Origin: Pacificitalea manganoxidans
Lineage (GTDB): Bacteria; Pseudomonadota; Alphaproteobacteria; Rhodobacterales; Rhodobacteraceae
DNA: 64,000 nt
Assembly: GCF_002504165.1 (NCBI RefSeq)
Contig: NZ_CP021404.1
Coordinates: 744,001-808,000 of the forward strand
Direction of reading: 5' to 3'
The translations under genes and the position numbers were made by a program. The notes under the pieces were generated by a model. That model saw only the letters and a program-made list of their open reading frames with translations. It did not search any database and was not told the DNA's origin. Positions 42,224 to 51,250 of this stretch are shown piece by piece (the stretch's first letter is position 1; the number at the start of each line of letters is the position of its first letter).

Positions 42224-43170
42224 TTGTACTGGATCCTCTTGTCGAGCGCGGCATAGGCAAGGTCGGCCGCAAGGTTGGCCAGCGCATAGGTGAGCGCCAT
42301 GATCAGCGCGCCCGCCTGAAGCATCGGCAGGTCGCGGTTCTGGATCGCGAGAATCAGCTGCCGCCCGATGCCGGGAAAGGCGAACACCTCTTCGACGACG
42401 ATGACGCCGCCGATCAGGTAGCCCACATCCAGCGCGATGACGGTGATGGCAGGGAGCATGGAATTGCGCAGCGCGTGGTTGTAGATCACCTGCCGCTTGG
42501 CCAGACCGCGCAGACGGGCGGCGCGGACGAAATCGCTTTGCAGCGTGTCGACCATTTCGGACCGGACCATCCGGCTGATATGGGCGGTCAGGATCACCGC
42601 AAGTGTGATGACCGGCAGGGCCATGTGGCGCAGCGCGTCGATCGGGTCTTCGGAGAACGGCGTGTAGCCCGATGCCGGGAACAGGCCCACGGACGGCCCG
42701 GCAAGCCATGCGAGAAGCAGGGTCGCCAGCACGAATTCCGGCAGCGACACCCCCAGATAACTGACCACCGACAGGCCAAGATCAGCCGGTCCGCCGCGCC
42801 GGGTGCCCGCGATGACCCCCAGCGGGATCGCGATCACGCAGACCACAGCCAGCGATAGCGCCGCCAGAATGGCTGAGCGTCCGAAGGCCGCCATGATGCT
42901 GGGGCCGACGGGTTGGCTTGTGCGCAGCGAGGTTCCAAAATCCCCCTGCAGCGCATTGCCCAGCCACGTGCCGTATTGAACGATCGCAGGCTGGTCGAGA
43001 CCCAGCCGCTGGTTCAGCGCCGCCAGCGCCTCGGGGGTCGCATATTCGCCCAAGATCATCGTCGCGGCGTTCGCGGGCAGAAGCTGCGTCACGCCGAAGA
43101 CGATCAGCGAAACAAGGAATGCGGTCAGCGCCAGATAGGCGAGACGACGCAACAGGAAACTGGCCGACAT
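42220..43170 (-). CDS. Oligopeptide/dipeptide ABC permease, DppB type
   Basis: A 316-residue membrane protein with the DppB/OppB pattern: N-terminal helix, LNQRLGLDQPAIVQYGTWL, DFGTSLRTSQPV, then six helices with coupling loop DFVRAARLRGLAKRQVIYNH. It is one of two membrane subunits, located between the binding-protein gene and the DppC-type gene. Confidence 0.93.
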   Translation of the reverse strand: MSASFLLRRLAYLALTAFLVSLIVFGVTQLLPANAATMILGEYATPEALAALNQRLGLDQPAIVQYGTWLGNALQGDFGTSLRTSQPVGPSIMAAFGRSAILAALSLAVVCVIAIPLGVIAGTRRGGPADLGLSVVSYLGVSLPEFVLATLLLAWLAGPSVGLFPASGYTPFSEDPIDALRHMALPVITLAVILTAHISRMVRSEMVDTLQSDFVRAARLRGLAKRQVIYNHALRNSMLPAITVIALDVGYLIGGVIVVEEVFAFPGIGRQLILAIQNRDLPMLQAGALIMALTYALANLAADLAYAALDKRIQYK

Positions 43171-43200
43171 GTCGGGGCTCCGCAGAATAGGGAAATTGGT

Positions 43201-43232
43201 GGCGGTCGCGCCGGGGAGGCTGCGCGACCGCC
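43201..43232 (-). terminator. Intercistronic hairpin after the peptide-binding protein gene
   Basis: A perfect 11-bp stem (43201-43211 with 43222-43232) and a 10-base loop lie in the 77-bp gap between the binding protein and DppB-type permease. It is the third such hairpin at the same operon position in this window, consistent with partial attenuation of the permease genes. Confidence 0.55.
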
Positions 43233-43247
43233 GCTGTCAGGCGGCGT

Positions 43248-44801
43248 TTAGCTGCCCGATCCGAGCCAGACCTTATGCAGCGCGTAATTGGCGCCGCGGG
43301 GGTTCTGCTCGTAATTCATGACCTTCTCGGCCCGCGCGCCCAGCAGATCGAAGAAGCATGGCACCAGCGCGGGCACTTCCTCGCGCATCAGCTTTTGTGC
43401 TTCGGCATAAAGCTCGGCCCGGACGGCAGGGTCGGTCGTGGCATCGGCCTTGGCGACCAGCGCGTCGAATTCGGCGTTGTTCCAGCGGGTTTCGTTCCAG
43501 CTGGCATCCGAGGTGAACAGCAGGTTGAAGATCGTGCCTTCGGTCGGCTGCATGTTGTAGTAACCGACGTAGAATGCGCCCTTTTTCCAGACCTGATCGA
43601 GGTAGCTGGGGTGGTCCATCGTCTTGACGTTGATGGTCCAGCCGCCGGGCTTGGCCATTTCGCGCAGAACCACGGCCATCGCGGAGCGGTAGTCGGGCTT
43701 CACCGATGCGATAAGGTCGATCTCGATGCCGTCGGGGTGTCCGGCCTCGGCCAGCAGGGCTTTCGATTTCTCGGGGTCGTATTGCTTCAGCGGGGCGTCC
43801 GAGAAATAGGCGTAGGACGCGTTGACGGGGCTGTCATTGCCCGGCGTGCCGTAGCCTTCGGCGACCAGTTCGACCATTGCTTCGCGGTCGACGCAGCAGG
43901 ACAGCGCCTCGCGCACCTTGGGGTCGTTGAACGGCGCGACGGTGCAATCCATCACCACATCGAGGAACCGGCCCGACGGGGTGCGCATGCCTTCGATCCC
44001 GTCGCCATCCGCAATGCGGGCGTAGTCGGTGGGCTGAATTTCGGTCAGCAGATCAATTTCGCCAGCCAGCATCGCGGCGGCTGCGCCGGCGGCGTCGGGG
44101 AAAGTGCGCACTTCGACCCGGTCCAGATAGGGCTGGCCCTCGACATAGTAGTCGGGGTTCTTTTCCACGATGGCGCGGTCATCTGCGATGAATTCGGCCA
44201 AGCGGAACGGACCGGAGCCAACGGGCGTCTGGCCGAGACTGTCGAAATCGCTTTCGATGATCGAGGTGGGGACGATCTTGGCCGTGGGATAGGTCAGTGC
44301 CACGGGCAGGTCGGCATAGGGCGTCGCGGTGCGGATGATGACCGCGTAATCGCCATCGGCCACCACTTCGGAAATCGGGCCAAGGTTGCGGCTGCCCGGC
44401 GCGGCGGTTTCGGGGTCCAGCAGCTTGGTGAAGGAGGCAACCACATCGGCGGAGGTCAGCGGCGCGCCATTCGAGAAGGTGACGCCTTCGCGCAGGGTGA
44501 AGCGCCATTCGGTGGCGTCCTCGCTCGCGCTCCATTCGGTGGCCAGATCCGGCGCGGCGGTCATCTCGGGGGTGAGCATCGTCAGACCGGAATAAAGCAT
44601 TTCGGCCAGCAGATATTCGGAATTGAGCCGCAGCAGCATCGGGTTCAGCACCGAGGGCGTGATGTTGAGGGCCACGCGCAGCGTGCCACCGGGCGTGATG
44701 TCCTGCGCCTGTGCCATCGACACAAGGCCGGGCAGGGTCATCAGGCCGCCGGTGGCAGCGGCGGTGCGCAGAAAGGCGCGCCGATCGAGGGTAAAGGTCA
44801 T
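43248..44801 (-). CDS. Peptide/opine-type ABC substrate-binding protein (family 5), Tat-exported
   Basis: A 517-residue family 5 binding protein. The N-terminus has a twin-arginine signal (LDRRAFLRTAAATGG, R7-R8) with cleavage near AQAQD. WRFTLREGVTFSNGAPLTS and FDSLGQTPVGSGPFRL are family-typical. The ATG at 44801 overlaps the M20 stop by 4 bases. The ligand is probably a peptide or amide-linked compound that the M20 and M24 proteins of the operon then process. Confidence 0.9.
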   Translation of the reverse strand: MTFTLDRRAFLRTAAATGGLMTLPGLVSMAQAQDITPGGTLRVALNITPSVLNPMLLRLNSEYLLAEMLYSGLTMLTPEMTAAPDLATEWSASEDATEWRFTLREGVTFSNGAPLTSADVVASFTKLLDPETAAPGSRNLGPISEVVADGDYAVIIRTATPYADLPVALTYPTAKIVPTSIIESDFDSLGQTPVGSGPFRLAEFIADDRAIVEKNPDYYVEGQPYLDRVEVRTFPDAAGAAAAMLAGEIDLLTEIQPTDYARIADGDGIEGMRTPSGRFLDVVMDCTVAPFNDPKVREALSCCVDREAMVELVAEGYGTPGNDSPVNASYAYFSDAPLKQYDPEKSKALLAEAGHPDGIEIDLIASVKPDYRSAMAVVLREMAKPGGWTINVKTMDHPSYLDQVWKKGAFYVGYYNMQPTEGTIFNLLFTSDASWNETRWNNAEFDALVAKADATTDPAVRAELYAEAQKLMREEVPALVPCFFDLLGARAEKVMNYEQNPRGANYALHKVWLGSGS

Positions 44802-46117
44802 TGAGTTGGTCCTTCTGTTGGAACTTTGCCGGGCTCTCTGGCGCCCTGCGGCGCGCATCCTTCGGCGAGGAACAGGAAAATCGCGTCCGACAAGCCGCGA
44901 AGATCCTCAACCGTGGTAAATTCATCCGGCCCGTGCACATTGCGGTCCGGGCGCGACAGGCCGCCAAGCAGCATGTGCTTCAGCCCGGCCTTCTGGACCC
45001 AACCGAAATCCGACGAGGTGCCGGAGCCGTAGCGCAGGAACGCCGCTTCAGGCAGGCTGAACGCCTGTGCGCGGGCCTGTGTCCAACGGTCGGTGGCGGG
45101 GCCGTCGGGGTCGTTCACGGGGGGCAGGTGGCCGGTGACCTGCAAATCCCAATCCAGCGCGGCGGTGCCTTGCATCGCTTGGGTCACGGCTGCGCGGATC
45201 TCAGCCAGAACATCGTCTTCGGTCTCTTCCGCCAGATAGCGGCGGTTCAGCGTGGCCTGCGCCAATCCCGGTAGGGCGGAGCCTTTGTCGCCCGCGTGAA
45301 CCGCCGTCAGGTTCAGCCGCGCGCGCAGCGGCCCGTTAGACCATGGCGGCGGGGGCAGGGCGGTGGTTCGGGTCTCGACCGTCGCTTTCAGATTGTTCAG
45401 CGCCACCAGTGCAGGCAGCAGCGCTTCGGCGGCATTGATACCGCGATCGGCCTCGCCGGAATGGCTGGCCCGTCCGGTCACCGTCAGCGTCAGGTCCAGA
45501 GACCCGACGCAGCCCGCCCAGATCCGCGGTTCGGCGGAGCCGTTCAGGTTCAGCAACACCTCTGGCAGCAGGCGCGTTTCGGCAAGATGACGAATGCCCG
45601 GATAGCGGCCGCCTTCCTCATCCGTGCAAAACGCCAGCACCGGGCGGAAGGCCAGCGGTGTCTGCGTCCGCGTCAGCCGCAGCAGCGCATCGCGCACGGC
45701 GGCGATAGTGCCCTTCATATCGGCGGTGCCGCGGCCCAGAAGCCGGTCACCATCCCGCGTCAGTGTGTCAGCAGGAACGGTCCACCCATCGCCCACGGGG
45801 GCCGTATCGGTGTGAAAGTAGATCATGGCTTCGGGCAGGTCGTCGGACATGCCGGGTATGTCGGGCCGCAGGATCAGGTTGATCCGCTCGCCAGACAGGT
45901 TCGGCCCATCCCAAAGCGCCTGCGGGACACTCACCCGCTCCGCCGTGCCGCCCAGCGGCGCGAACAGATTTTCCAGCAGATCCGCAAAATCTGCGTAGCC
46001 ATCGCCCGGCGGCATCGGCGTCGGGCAGGCGATCAATTCGCGCAGCACGGCGACCATCTCTTCGGCATCCGGCGCAGGGTCGACTACGAAATCAGCAGGG
46101 GCGGCGTCTTTTATCAT
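44798..46117 (-). CDS. M20-family metallohydrolase (ArgE/DapE/CPG2-like)
   Basis: A 439-residue M20 hydrolase with a complete di-zinc site: FHTDTAP (H102, D104), GTADMKG (D133), CTDEEGG (E167, E168) and NVHGPDEF near the C-terminus. It would cleave an N-acyl amino acid or peptide amide bond in the cytoplasm. It is the first gene of the ABC operon, divergent from the GntR regulator. Its intact site contrasts with the altered M20 protein at 38116-39342 in the same operon. Confidence 0.9.
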   Translation of the reverse strand: MIKDAAPADFVVDPAPDAEEMVAVLRELIACPTPMPPGDGYADFADLLENLFAPLGGTAERVSVPQALWDGPNLSGERINLILRPDIPGMSDDLPEAMIYFHTDTAPVGDGWTVPADTLTRDGDRLLGRGTADMKGTIAAVRDALLRLTRTQTPLAFRPVLAFCTDEEGGRYPGIRHLAETRLLPEVLLNLNGSAEPRIWAGCVGSLDLTLTVTGRASHSGEADRGINAAEALLPALVALNNLKATVETRTTALPPPPWSNGPLRARLNLTAVHAGDKGSALPGLAQATLNRRYLAEETEDDVLAEIRAAVTQAMQGTAALDWDLQVTGHLPPVNDPDGPATDRWTQARAQAFSLPEAAFLRYGSGTSSDFGWVQKAGLKHMLLGGLSRPDRNVHGPDEFTTVEDLRGLSDAIFLFLAEGCAPQGAREPGKVPTEGPTQ

Positions 46118-46201
46118 ACCTATATAGAAATACGACTAGACGATTCTTGGCAAGTGTGGTTTTTGAGGAAATATTAAGCGCAACGTGAACAGGAGTTACT
46201 C
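46118..46201. promoter_or_regulatory. Divergent control region, M20/ABC operon and GntR regulator
   Basis: An 84-bp AT-rich gap with the 8-base palindrome CTATATAG at 46120-46127, a possible half of a UTRA-type operator and close to the M20 start. AGGAG at 46191-46195 is the ribosome site of the GntR gene. Confidence 0.4.
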
Positions 46202-46975
46202 ATGTCTGACGCGCTCGACCTGCAAAAATCGGACGCGCTGACCGCCGACCTCGTGCGCAAGCCCCTGCATGAACAGGTGCAGGAGCGCATCCTGAGCCAC
46301 ATCATTCTGGGCACTTGGGCCGAAGGCTATGTGCTGCCGCCCGAGACGGAACTGGCCAAACAATTCGGGGTGTCCTACGGCACGATCCGCCGCGCGATGG
46401 CGGCCCTGACCGCGTCGGGGGTCATCATGCGCCGTCGCAAGACAGGCACAGTGGTGACCGGGCGCACGCCGCATCATTCGATGTCGCAATTTTACAAATA
46501 CTACCGCCTGCACACGATCGAAGGGCGGCTGGCCAGCAGCCGCACCGTGATGGTCGACGCCTGCCATCGCAACGCCACGCAGGACGAGGCGGAAAAGCTG
46601 GAACTGCCCGCGCGTGCGCCTGTGGTCTATATGCATCGTCTGCGGTGGGTCGATGACCGCCCGGTGATGATCGACCGGGTGACGCTGCCCTTGTCGCTGG
46701 CGCCGGACTTCCCGGTGACGATCGAAGAGATGCCGACACTGATCTACAAATGGCTGCTGGAACATCACGGTCTGCGTCTGGCCGCGATCCGCGAAAAACT
46801 GGTGGCGCGGCTCGCCAGCCCCGAAGATCTGAAATATTTCGATCTGCCGCTCGATACGCCCCGTGCGCTGCTGGACATCGAGGAAGTCTCCTACGATTCC
46901 AACAACCGCCCGCTGGTGGCGATGCGCCATGCGGCCCTGACCGACGATCACTGCTACATCAACGAAATCCGATAA
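46202..46975 (+). CDS. GntR-family regulator, HutC/UTRA type
   Basis: A 257-residue protein. The N-terminal GntR winged helix (LPPETELAKQFGVSYGTIRRAMAAL split around 44-70) is followed by a C-terminal UTRA ligand domain. It is divergent from the M20-ABC-M20-M24 operon and likely represses it; the ligand is probably the imported compound or a product. Confidence 0.9.
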   Translation: MSDALDLQKSDALTADLVRKPLHEQVQERILSHIILGTWAEGYVLPPETELAKQFGVSYGTIRRAMAALTASGVIMRRRKTGTVVTGRTPHHSMSQFYKYYRLHTIEGRLASSRTVMVDACHRNATQDEAEKLELPARAPVVYMHRLRWVDDRPVMIDRVTLPLSLAPDFPVTIEEMPTLIYKWLLEHHGLRLAAIREKLVARLASPEDLKYFDLPLDTPRALLDIEEVSYDSNNRPLVAMRHAALTDDHCYINEIR

Positions 46976-47084
46976 CGCGCGCAGACCTGCGCCGCGCGCA
47001 TCCTGCTGGACGATCCGACCTCTGCTCGGGCATATCCGCGGAAGCGGCGGGCCATACCGGGCTGCGGCATCCGGGGGGACAGCA

Positions 47085-48155
47085 GTGACGACATTTGTTA
47101 AAGGCGCGCGGGCCGTGCACCGATGGACCGGGGCGGTCCTGTCGCTGCTTGTCATCGTGGTCAGCCTGTCGGGCGTGGTGCTGCTCTGGCAGGCGCCGAT
47201 CAATCGGCTGATCTATCCGCAGGCGGCCACAGGCTTTGACGGCACAGCGGGATCGGCAGCCCGTGTGGCGCTCGCGGCCGAACAGGCATTCGGCGCGGAT
47301 GGCATTGCGCAGGTCACGTTCGGTGACCTTGCTTTCGGGATCAGCGAGGTCACCCTGCGCGATCAGCGCACCGCCTTCATCGCCGCGAACGGGGAGCTTG
47401 TGGGGGTATGGGGTCCGAACGGGCGCTGGGACGACTGGCTTGTCGATGCGCATCATCGGCTGCTCGGTGGCAGGGCCGGGCTGTATGTCGTGGGGGTCGG
47501 CGGGCTTTTGACGCTGATGACCATTGTCGCCGGGTGCATCGCCTTCTGGCCCGCCCGTGGGTCATGGCGCAAAGGTGTGGTGCCCCGCGTCGCGACCCTG
47601 CAGGCCCTGCGCCGCAGTCACCGCAATGTCGGGATCGTCCTGTCCTTGCCCATCGCCGGGATCATCGTGACCGGGGTTGCGCTGTCCTTTCCCCAAACGG
47701 CCCAGCGGAGTATCGGCTGGACCTATGAGAACGCGCCCGATTACGGCGACACGTTCGGGGATGGCGTCGATATGCTGGAAGGCGCGGCGCAGGCGACATG
47801 GCCCAACGTGTTTCGCCGCGCGGCGGATGTGTTCCCCGGCGCGGTGCTGGCCGCCGCGATCTGGCCCACCGGACAAAGCGAGATCGTGATTCAGCTGCGC
47901 AATAGTGGCGATTGGACCGATGCGGGCAGCGGACAGGTCCAGATCACCGCCGCAGAGGGCTACATGGACCTGCGCATCGATGGCAGGCATCTGCCGCCGG
48001 GGGAGCGCGCATGGAACGCGGTCGCGCCGGTCCATACGGGCGCGGTGCGGGGCTGGGTCTATCAAGCGCTGGAAACGGGGGTTGGGCTGGGTTTGCTATA
48101 CCTTGGCGTGATCGGTCTGATGTCGTTTCTGAAAACGGAATTCCCGCGCAGGTAG
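47085..48155 (+). CDS. PepSY-associated transmembrane protein
   Basis: A 356-residue inner-membrane protein. It starts with HRWTGAVLSLLVIVVSLSGVVLLWQ, the first helix of the PepSY_TM family, then has DAHHRLLGGRAGLYVVGVGG, a second helix pair around RSHRNVGIVLSLPIAGIIVTG, and a final C-terminal helix, with periplasmic domains between. Conserved histidines in these helices suggest heme or metal contact, as in related iron-siderophore reductase-like proteins. The start is a GTG at 47085 after GGGGGGA. It sits 109 bases after the GntR gene and may be the upstream member of the following envelope cluster. Confidence 0.82.
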   Translation: MTTFVKGARAVHRWTGAVLSLLVIVVSLSGVVLLWQAPINRLIYPQAATGFDGTAGSAARVALAAEQAFGADGIAQVTFGDLAFGISEVTLRDQRTAFIAANGELVGVWGPNGRWDDWLVDAHHRLLGGRAGLYVVGVGGLLTLMTIVAGCIAFWPARGSWRKGVVPRVATLQALRRSHRNVGIVLSLPIAGIIVTGVALSFPQTAQRSIGWTYENAPDYGDTFGDGVDMLEGAAQATWPNVFRRAADVFPGAVLAAAIWPTGQSEIVIQLRNSGDWTDAGSGQVQITAAEGYMDLRIDGRHLPPGERAWNAVAPVHTGAVRGWVYQALETGVGLGLLYLGVIGLMSFLKTEFPRR

Positions 48156-48360
48156 TGCAGGGAAATGGCGGTGAAGCTGCATCTTCGGTTGAAACTGCCT
48201 GCATATTCCGCCGCAAATTAAAAACGATATTATTTTGCTTGAATCGGAAATATCTATTTTTATGTGTTGACGTAGGGGCGCTTTCAGCGAAACTCCTGCG
48301 CGTGGTTCCCCCGGCGCCACGAGGACAATCGGGGCAATTGCGTTTGTGGAGGAGATTGAA
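48156..48360 (+). promoter_or_regulatory. AT-rich leader upstream of the envelope-protein cluster
   Basis: A 205-bp gap whose first half (about 48205-48275) is clearly AT-rich compared with the window. It contains loose promoter-like pairs, for example TTGCTT with TTTTAT 17 bases apart, and a TTGACG further down. It ends in GGAGGAG just before the ATG at 48361. A separate promoter for 48361-51907 is likely; the exact boxes are unclear. Confidence 0.4.
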
Positions 48361-49449
48361 ATGAAATTGAAAAATCTTGCAGCCAGCCTTGCCATGAGCA
48401 CGGCACTGGCCATTGCATTGCCGCCGGCTGCGGCGTTTGCACATCACGGTGTGAGCGGGCAGTTCGATCTGGATCAGAAGGTCGAAGTGACCGGCACCGT
48501 GACCCGCGTCCGCTTTGTTAACCCGCATTCCTACGTTTATTTCGATGCCGTCAGCGATACCGGAGAAGTTGAAAATCACCGCTGCGAACTGCGGTCGGGC
48601 AGTCTGCTGAAACGGCAGGGCTGGTCGCCGGATATGTTCCCGATCGGCTCGACCGTGACGTTCAACGGCTCGCCGGATCGGCGCGATCCGCTGACCTGCT
48701 ACGCAGAGACCGTCACCTTCGAGGATGGCCGCATGCTGACGCGCTATGGCTCTGTCACCGAGGACGGCACGTTCGTGGAGCCGGAGGACAGCGAGGAGCA
48801 AGCAGCCGAGGAGGGCGTGCCCGCCCCCGCAGCGACCCCGGACCCGGATATGCCCGATCTGTCCGGCAACTGGTCCGAGCCGGTCGCCGATGGCCCGCCG
48901 CTGGCCTATGCCGGACCCGCGCCGGACTATGTGCTGACCGATGCCGCCGTGGAGGCCGCCGATGATTGGGAACCCGACGACAACCCGCGTTTCCATTGCC
49001 AGCCGACGAACATCATTCTCGACTACCGCTTCGATCAGATGATCAACAAGATCGAGCAATCCGCCGAGGAGGTTAAAATCACCTATGGCTTTATGGATGT
49101 GGTGCGCACGATCCATATCGACGGCAGTTTCCCCGACACGATCGAGCCCAGCGTCACCGGCTATTCTGTCGGCACATGGAACGACGGGAAGCTGACGGTG
49201 CAGACCAAAGGCTTCAAACCCGGCTTTCTAGAAGCCATCGGCGGACGGTCCACCCGCTCCGTGCCGCATAGTGATCAGATGGAAATCACCGAAGTTTTCT
49301 ACATCGATGACGCCGGTGAACTGGTGCAGGAATACACGATCACCGACCCCGTCTATCTGGCGGAGCCGCATTCTCACCTGAACCGCTCGGTCAAGACCGA
49401 GGACGCGTTCATTCCCTACGAATGCGATGACCTGACCGAGAAAAACTAA
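48361..49449 (+). CDS. Secreted protein with N-terminal DUF6152-like domain
   Basis: A 362-residue exported protein. The signal peptide ends AAAFA, leaving a mature N-terminus HHGVSGQFDLDQKVEV, typical of DUF6152 proteins, with VTRVRFVNPHSYVYFDA following. A Pro/Glu-rich linker (about 135-160) leads to a second domain starting DLSGNW with CQPTN, TYGFMDVVRTIHIDG and SYRF-like beta segments. Several cysteines could form disulfides. The N-terminal histidine pair is a plausible copper or nickel site (inference). It is first in a run of five same-strand envelope genes. Confidence 0.8.
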   Translation: MKLKNLAASLAMSTALAIALPPAAAFAHHGVSGQFDLDQKVEVTGTVTRVRFVNPHSYVYFDAVSDTGEVENHRCELRSGSLLKRQGWSPDMFPIGSTVTFNGSPDRRDPLTCYAETVTFEDGRMLTRYGSVTEDGTFVEPEDSEEQAAEEGVPAPAATPDPDMPDLSGNWSEPVADGPPLAYAGPAPDYVLTDAAVEAADDWEPDDNPRFHCQPTNIILDYRFDQMINKIEQSAEEVKITYGFMDVVRTIHIDGSFPDTIEPSVTGYSVGTWNDGKLTVQTKGFKPGFLEAIGGRSTRSVPHSDQMEITEVFYIDDAGELVQEYTITDPVYLAEPHSHLNRSVKTEDAFIPYECDDLTEKN

Positions 49450-49571
49450 CGGCGGGCGGGGGCTGCCCCGCACATCCCGGTCAACTTCCGCCTGCCCGCA
49501 TGGGTCCGTTGCAACGGCTGCGGCCCCCCTTGCGGGCAGGCAAGCCTAATTTCTGAAAGCGAGGGAATTTC

Positions 49572-50045
49572 ATGGACCTCTTGTTCGCGCTGGAGGATTC
49601 CGGCGCTGGCATGCTCGTGTCGAGCACGCAATGGGGCTACGCCATCGTGCTGTCGCTGCATGCGGTGGGCATGGCAATCATGGTCGGCATCTCCTTGATG
49701 CTGATCTTCCGGGTTCTGGGCTTTGCCCGATCCATCCCGCTGGGCGCGCTGCCACCGTATTGGACGGTCGCGTTGCTGGGCTTCGCGGTCAATATCGCCT
49801 CGGGCACGATGCTGTTTATGGGCAGCGCGTCGGAGCTGTTCTTCAACTGGGCGTTCCGCATCAAGATCGTTTTGGTGCTGATCGGCGTGGGCCTGACATG
49901 GCGGCTGGTGCGCGGGTGTCTCAAGCGCGCGGCGCGCACGGGCGATGACGTGGCCACGCGCGGGGACCGGCGTCTTGCCGCGGTTGCGCTGGTTGTCTGG
50001 ATCTCGGCGCTGATCGCCGGGCGCCTCATCGGTTATCTGAACTAG
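49572..50045 (+). CDS. Small four-helix membrane protein of unknown function
   Basis: A 157-residue inner-membrane protein with helices near 20-45, 65-85, 95-112 and 135-155. It carries IVLSLHAVGMAIMVGISLMLIFRV-like first-helix sequence with one intramembrane histidine, and FAVNIASGTMLFMG in helix two. The next gene encodes a related protein with FAINIATGTLFVIG at the same place. I believe both belong to the DUF6644 group but hold this loosely. A heme- or metal-binding membrane pair is possible. Confidence 0.8.
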   Translation: MDLLFALEDSGAGMLVSSTQWGYAIVLSLHAVGMAIMVGISLMLIFRVLGFARSIPLGALPPYWTVALLGFAVNIASGTMLFMGSASELFFNWAFRIKIVLVLIGVGLTWRLVRGCLKRAARTGDDVATRGDRRLAAVALVVWISALIAGRLIGYLN

Positions 50046-50056
50046 GGGGACGGCAG

Positions 50057-50551
50057 ATGTATTCCTTAATCAATTGGGTCATCGAGACCCTCAATGCCAC
50101 AGCGCTCAGCAGCTTCATCATGGGGAATGCGTGGTTCTTTCCGATGCTGGAAATGCTGCATTTCTTTGGGCTGTGCCTGCTGTTCGGATCGCTGCTGATC
50201 GTCGATCTGCGAGTGATCGGGCTGGCCCCTCGGGTGCCGCTTTCACGGGTCGAGATCTTTGTGCGGGTCACGCTTGTCGGGTTTGCCATCAACATCGCGA
50301 CCGGCACATTGTTCGTGATCGGTGACAGCGACCGCTATCTGGTCAACATCGCGTTTTGGCTAAAGATGGGCGTGATCGTTCTGGCCGGATTGAACACCGC
50401 ATGGTTCGTGCGGCGCATCCGTCCCCAGATCGACGCGGGGCTGGAAGGCGCGGCATTGAGCGCGGATGCACGCGTCGTCGCGGGCGCGTCGCTGGTCTTC
50501 TGGACCGCCGTCATCATCCTGGGTCGCATGATCCCCTATGTCGAAGAGTGA
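50057..50551 (+). CDS. Small four-helix membrane protein, paralogue of the preceding gene
   Basis: A 164-residue protein with the same topology as its neighbour 11 bases upstream. It has FPMLEMLHFFGLCLLFGSLL with a helix-one histidine, FAINIATGTLFVIG in helix two and a C-terminal GRMIPYVEE that parallels GRLIGYLN in the paralogue. Tandem duplication followed by heterodimer formation is the simplest reading. The stop overlaps the HupE/UreJ start (TGATG). Confidence 0.82.
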   Translation: MYSLINWVIETLNATALSSFIMGNAWFFPMLEMLHFFGLCLLFGSLLIVDLRVIGLAPRVPLSRVEIFVRVTLVGFAINIATGTLFVIGDSDRYLVNIAFWLKMGVIVLAGLNTAWFVRRIRPQIDAGLEGAALSADARVVAGASLVFWTAVIILGRMIPYVEE

Positions 50552-51231
50552 TGCGCCCGGGCGTGACAGGCCAGCGCGCGGCTTTGACGCTGGCGCTGAT
50601 CCTGCTCGGTGGGGTGGCGCTGGCGCATGGTGTCGCGCCGGGCGACCGTGGTTTCGTGCAAGGGACCATCGGCGCCCATCCGGCAGCGTTCATCTATCTG
50701 GGCGCCAAGCATATGGTCACCGGATACGACCATCTGCTGTATCTGGCAGGGGTGATTTTCTACCTTCGGACCCTGCGGGATGTGGTCGCGCTGGTCAGCC
50801 TGTTCGCGCTTGGCCATTCCATCACCCTGTTGGTCGGGGTGCTGGCCGGGCTGCATGTGAATGCTTTCCTGATCGACGCGGTGATCGGGCTGTCGGTCTG
50901 CTACAAGGCGGTCGAGAACCTCGGCGCGCGCGGGCTGCCCGATCCCCGGATCGCGGTCTTTGGCTTTGGCCTTGCGCATGGTCTGGGACTGGCGACCAAA
51001 CTGCAGGATCTGAACCTGTCGCGCGACGGGCTGATCGCCAATCTGGTGGCGTTCAATGTCGGGGTGGAGGTGGGGCAGGTGCTGGCGCTCGCGGTGCTGT
51101 TCGGCCTCTTCCAGACCTTACGCGGGCGGGCAGGCATGCCGGCAATCTCTCAGACCGCCAACGTCGTGCTCTTTGCGGCGGGGCTGGGGCTCTTTGGTCT
51201 GCACATGACCGGATATTTCGTAACTTCATAA
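50551..51231 (+). CDS. HupE/UreJ-family membrane protein
   Basis: A 226-residue membrane protein with a cleaved or uncleaved N-terminal helix ending ALAHG, then LGAKHMVTGYDHLLYL (H54, D60, H61), LFALGHSITL (H89) and FGFGLAHGLGLA (H143), the histidine-rich helix signatures of the HupE/UreJ family. Members transport or bind metals such as nickel. The ATG at 50551 overlaps the previous stop; the longer open frame upstream lies inside that gene. No hydrogenase or urease gene is in the window. Confidence 0.88.
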   Translation: MRPGVTGQRAALTLALILLGGVALAHGVAPGDRGFVQGTIGAHPAAFIYLGAKHMVTGYDHLLYLAGVIFYLRTLRDVVALVSLFALGHSITLLVGVLAGLHVNAFLIDAVIGLSVCYKAVENLGARGLPDPRIAVFGFGLAHGLGLATKLQDLNLSRDGLIANLVAFNVGVEVGQVLALAVLFGLFQTLRGRAGMPAISQTANVVLFAAGLGLFGLHMTGYFVTS

Positions 51232-51250
51232 GACAGGAAAGGCCTTCGCC

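Noticed and set aside
49572-50551. Direct repeat or recent tandem duplication at DNA level
   Set aside because: The two membrane proteins are related in topology and a few motifs, but the DNA is too diverged to be a recent duplication.
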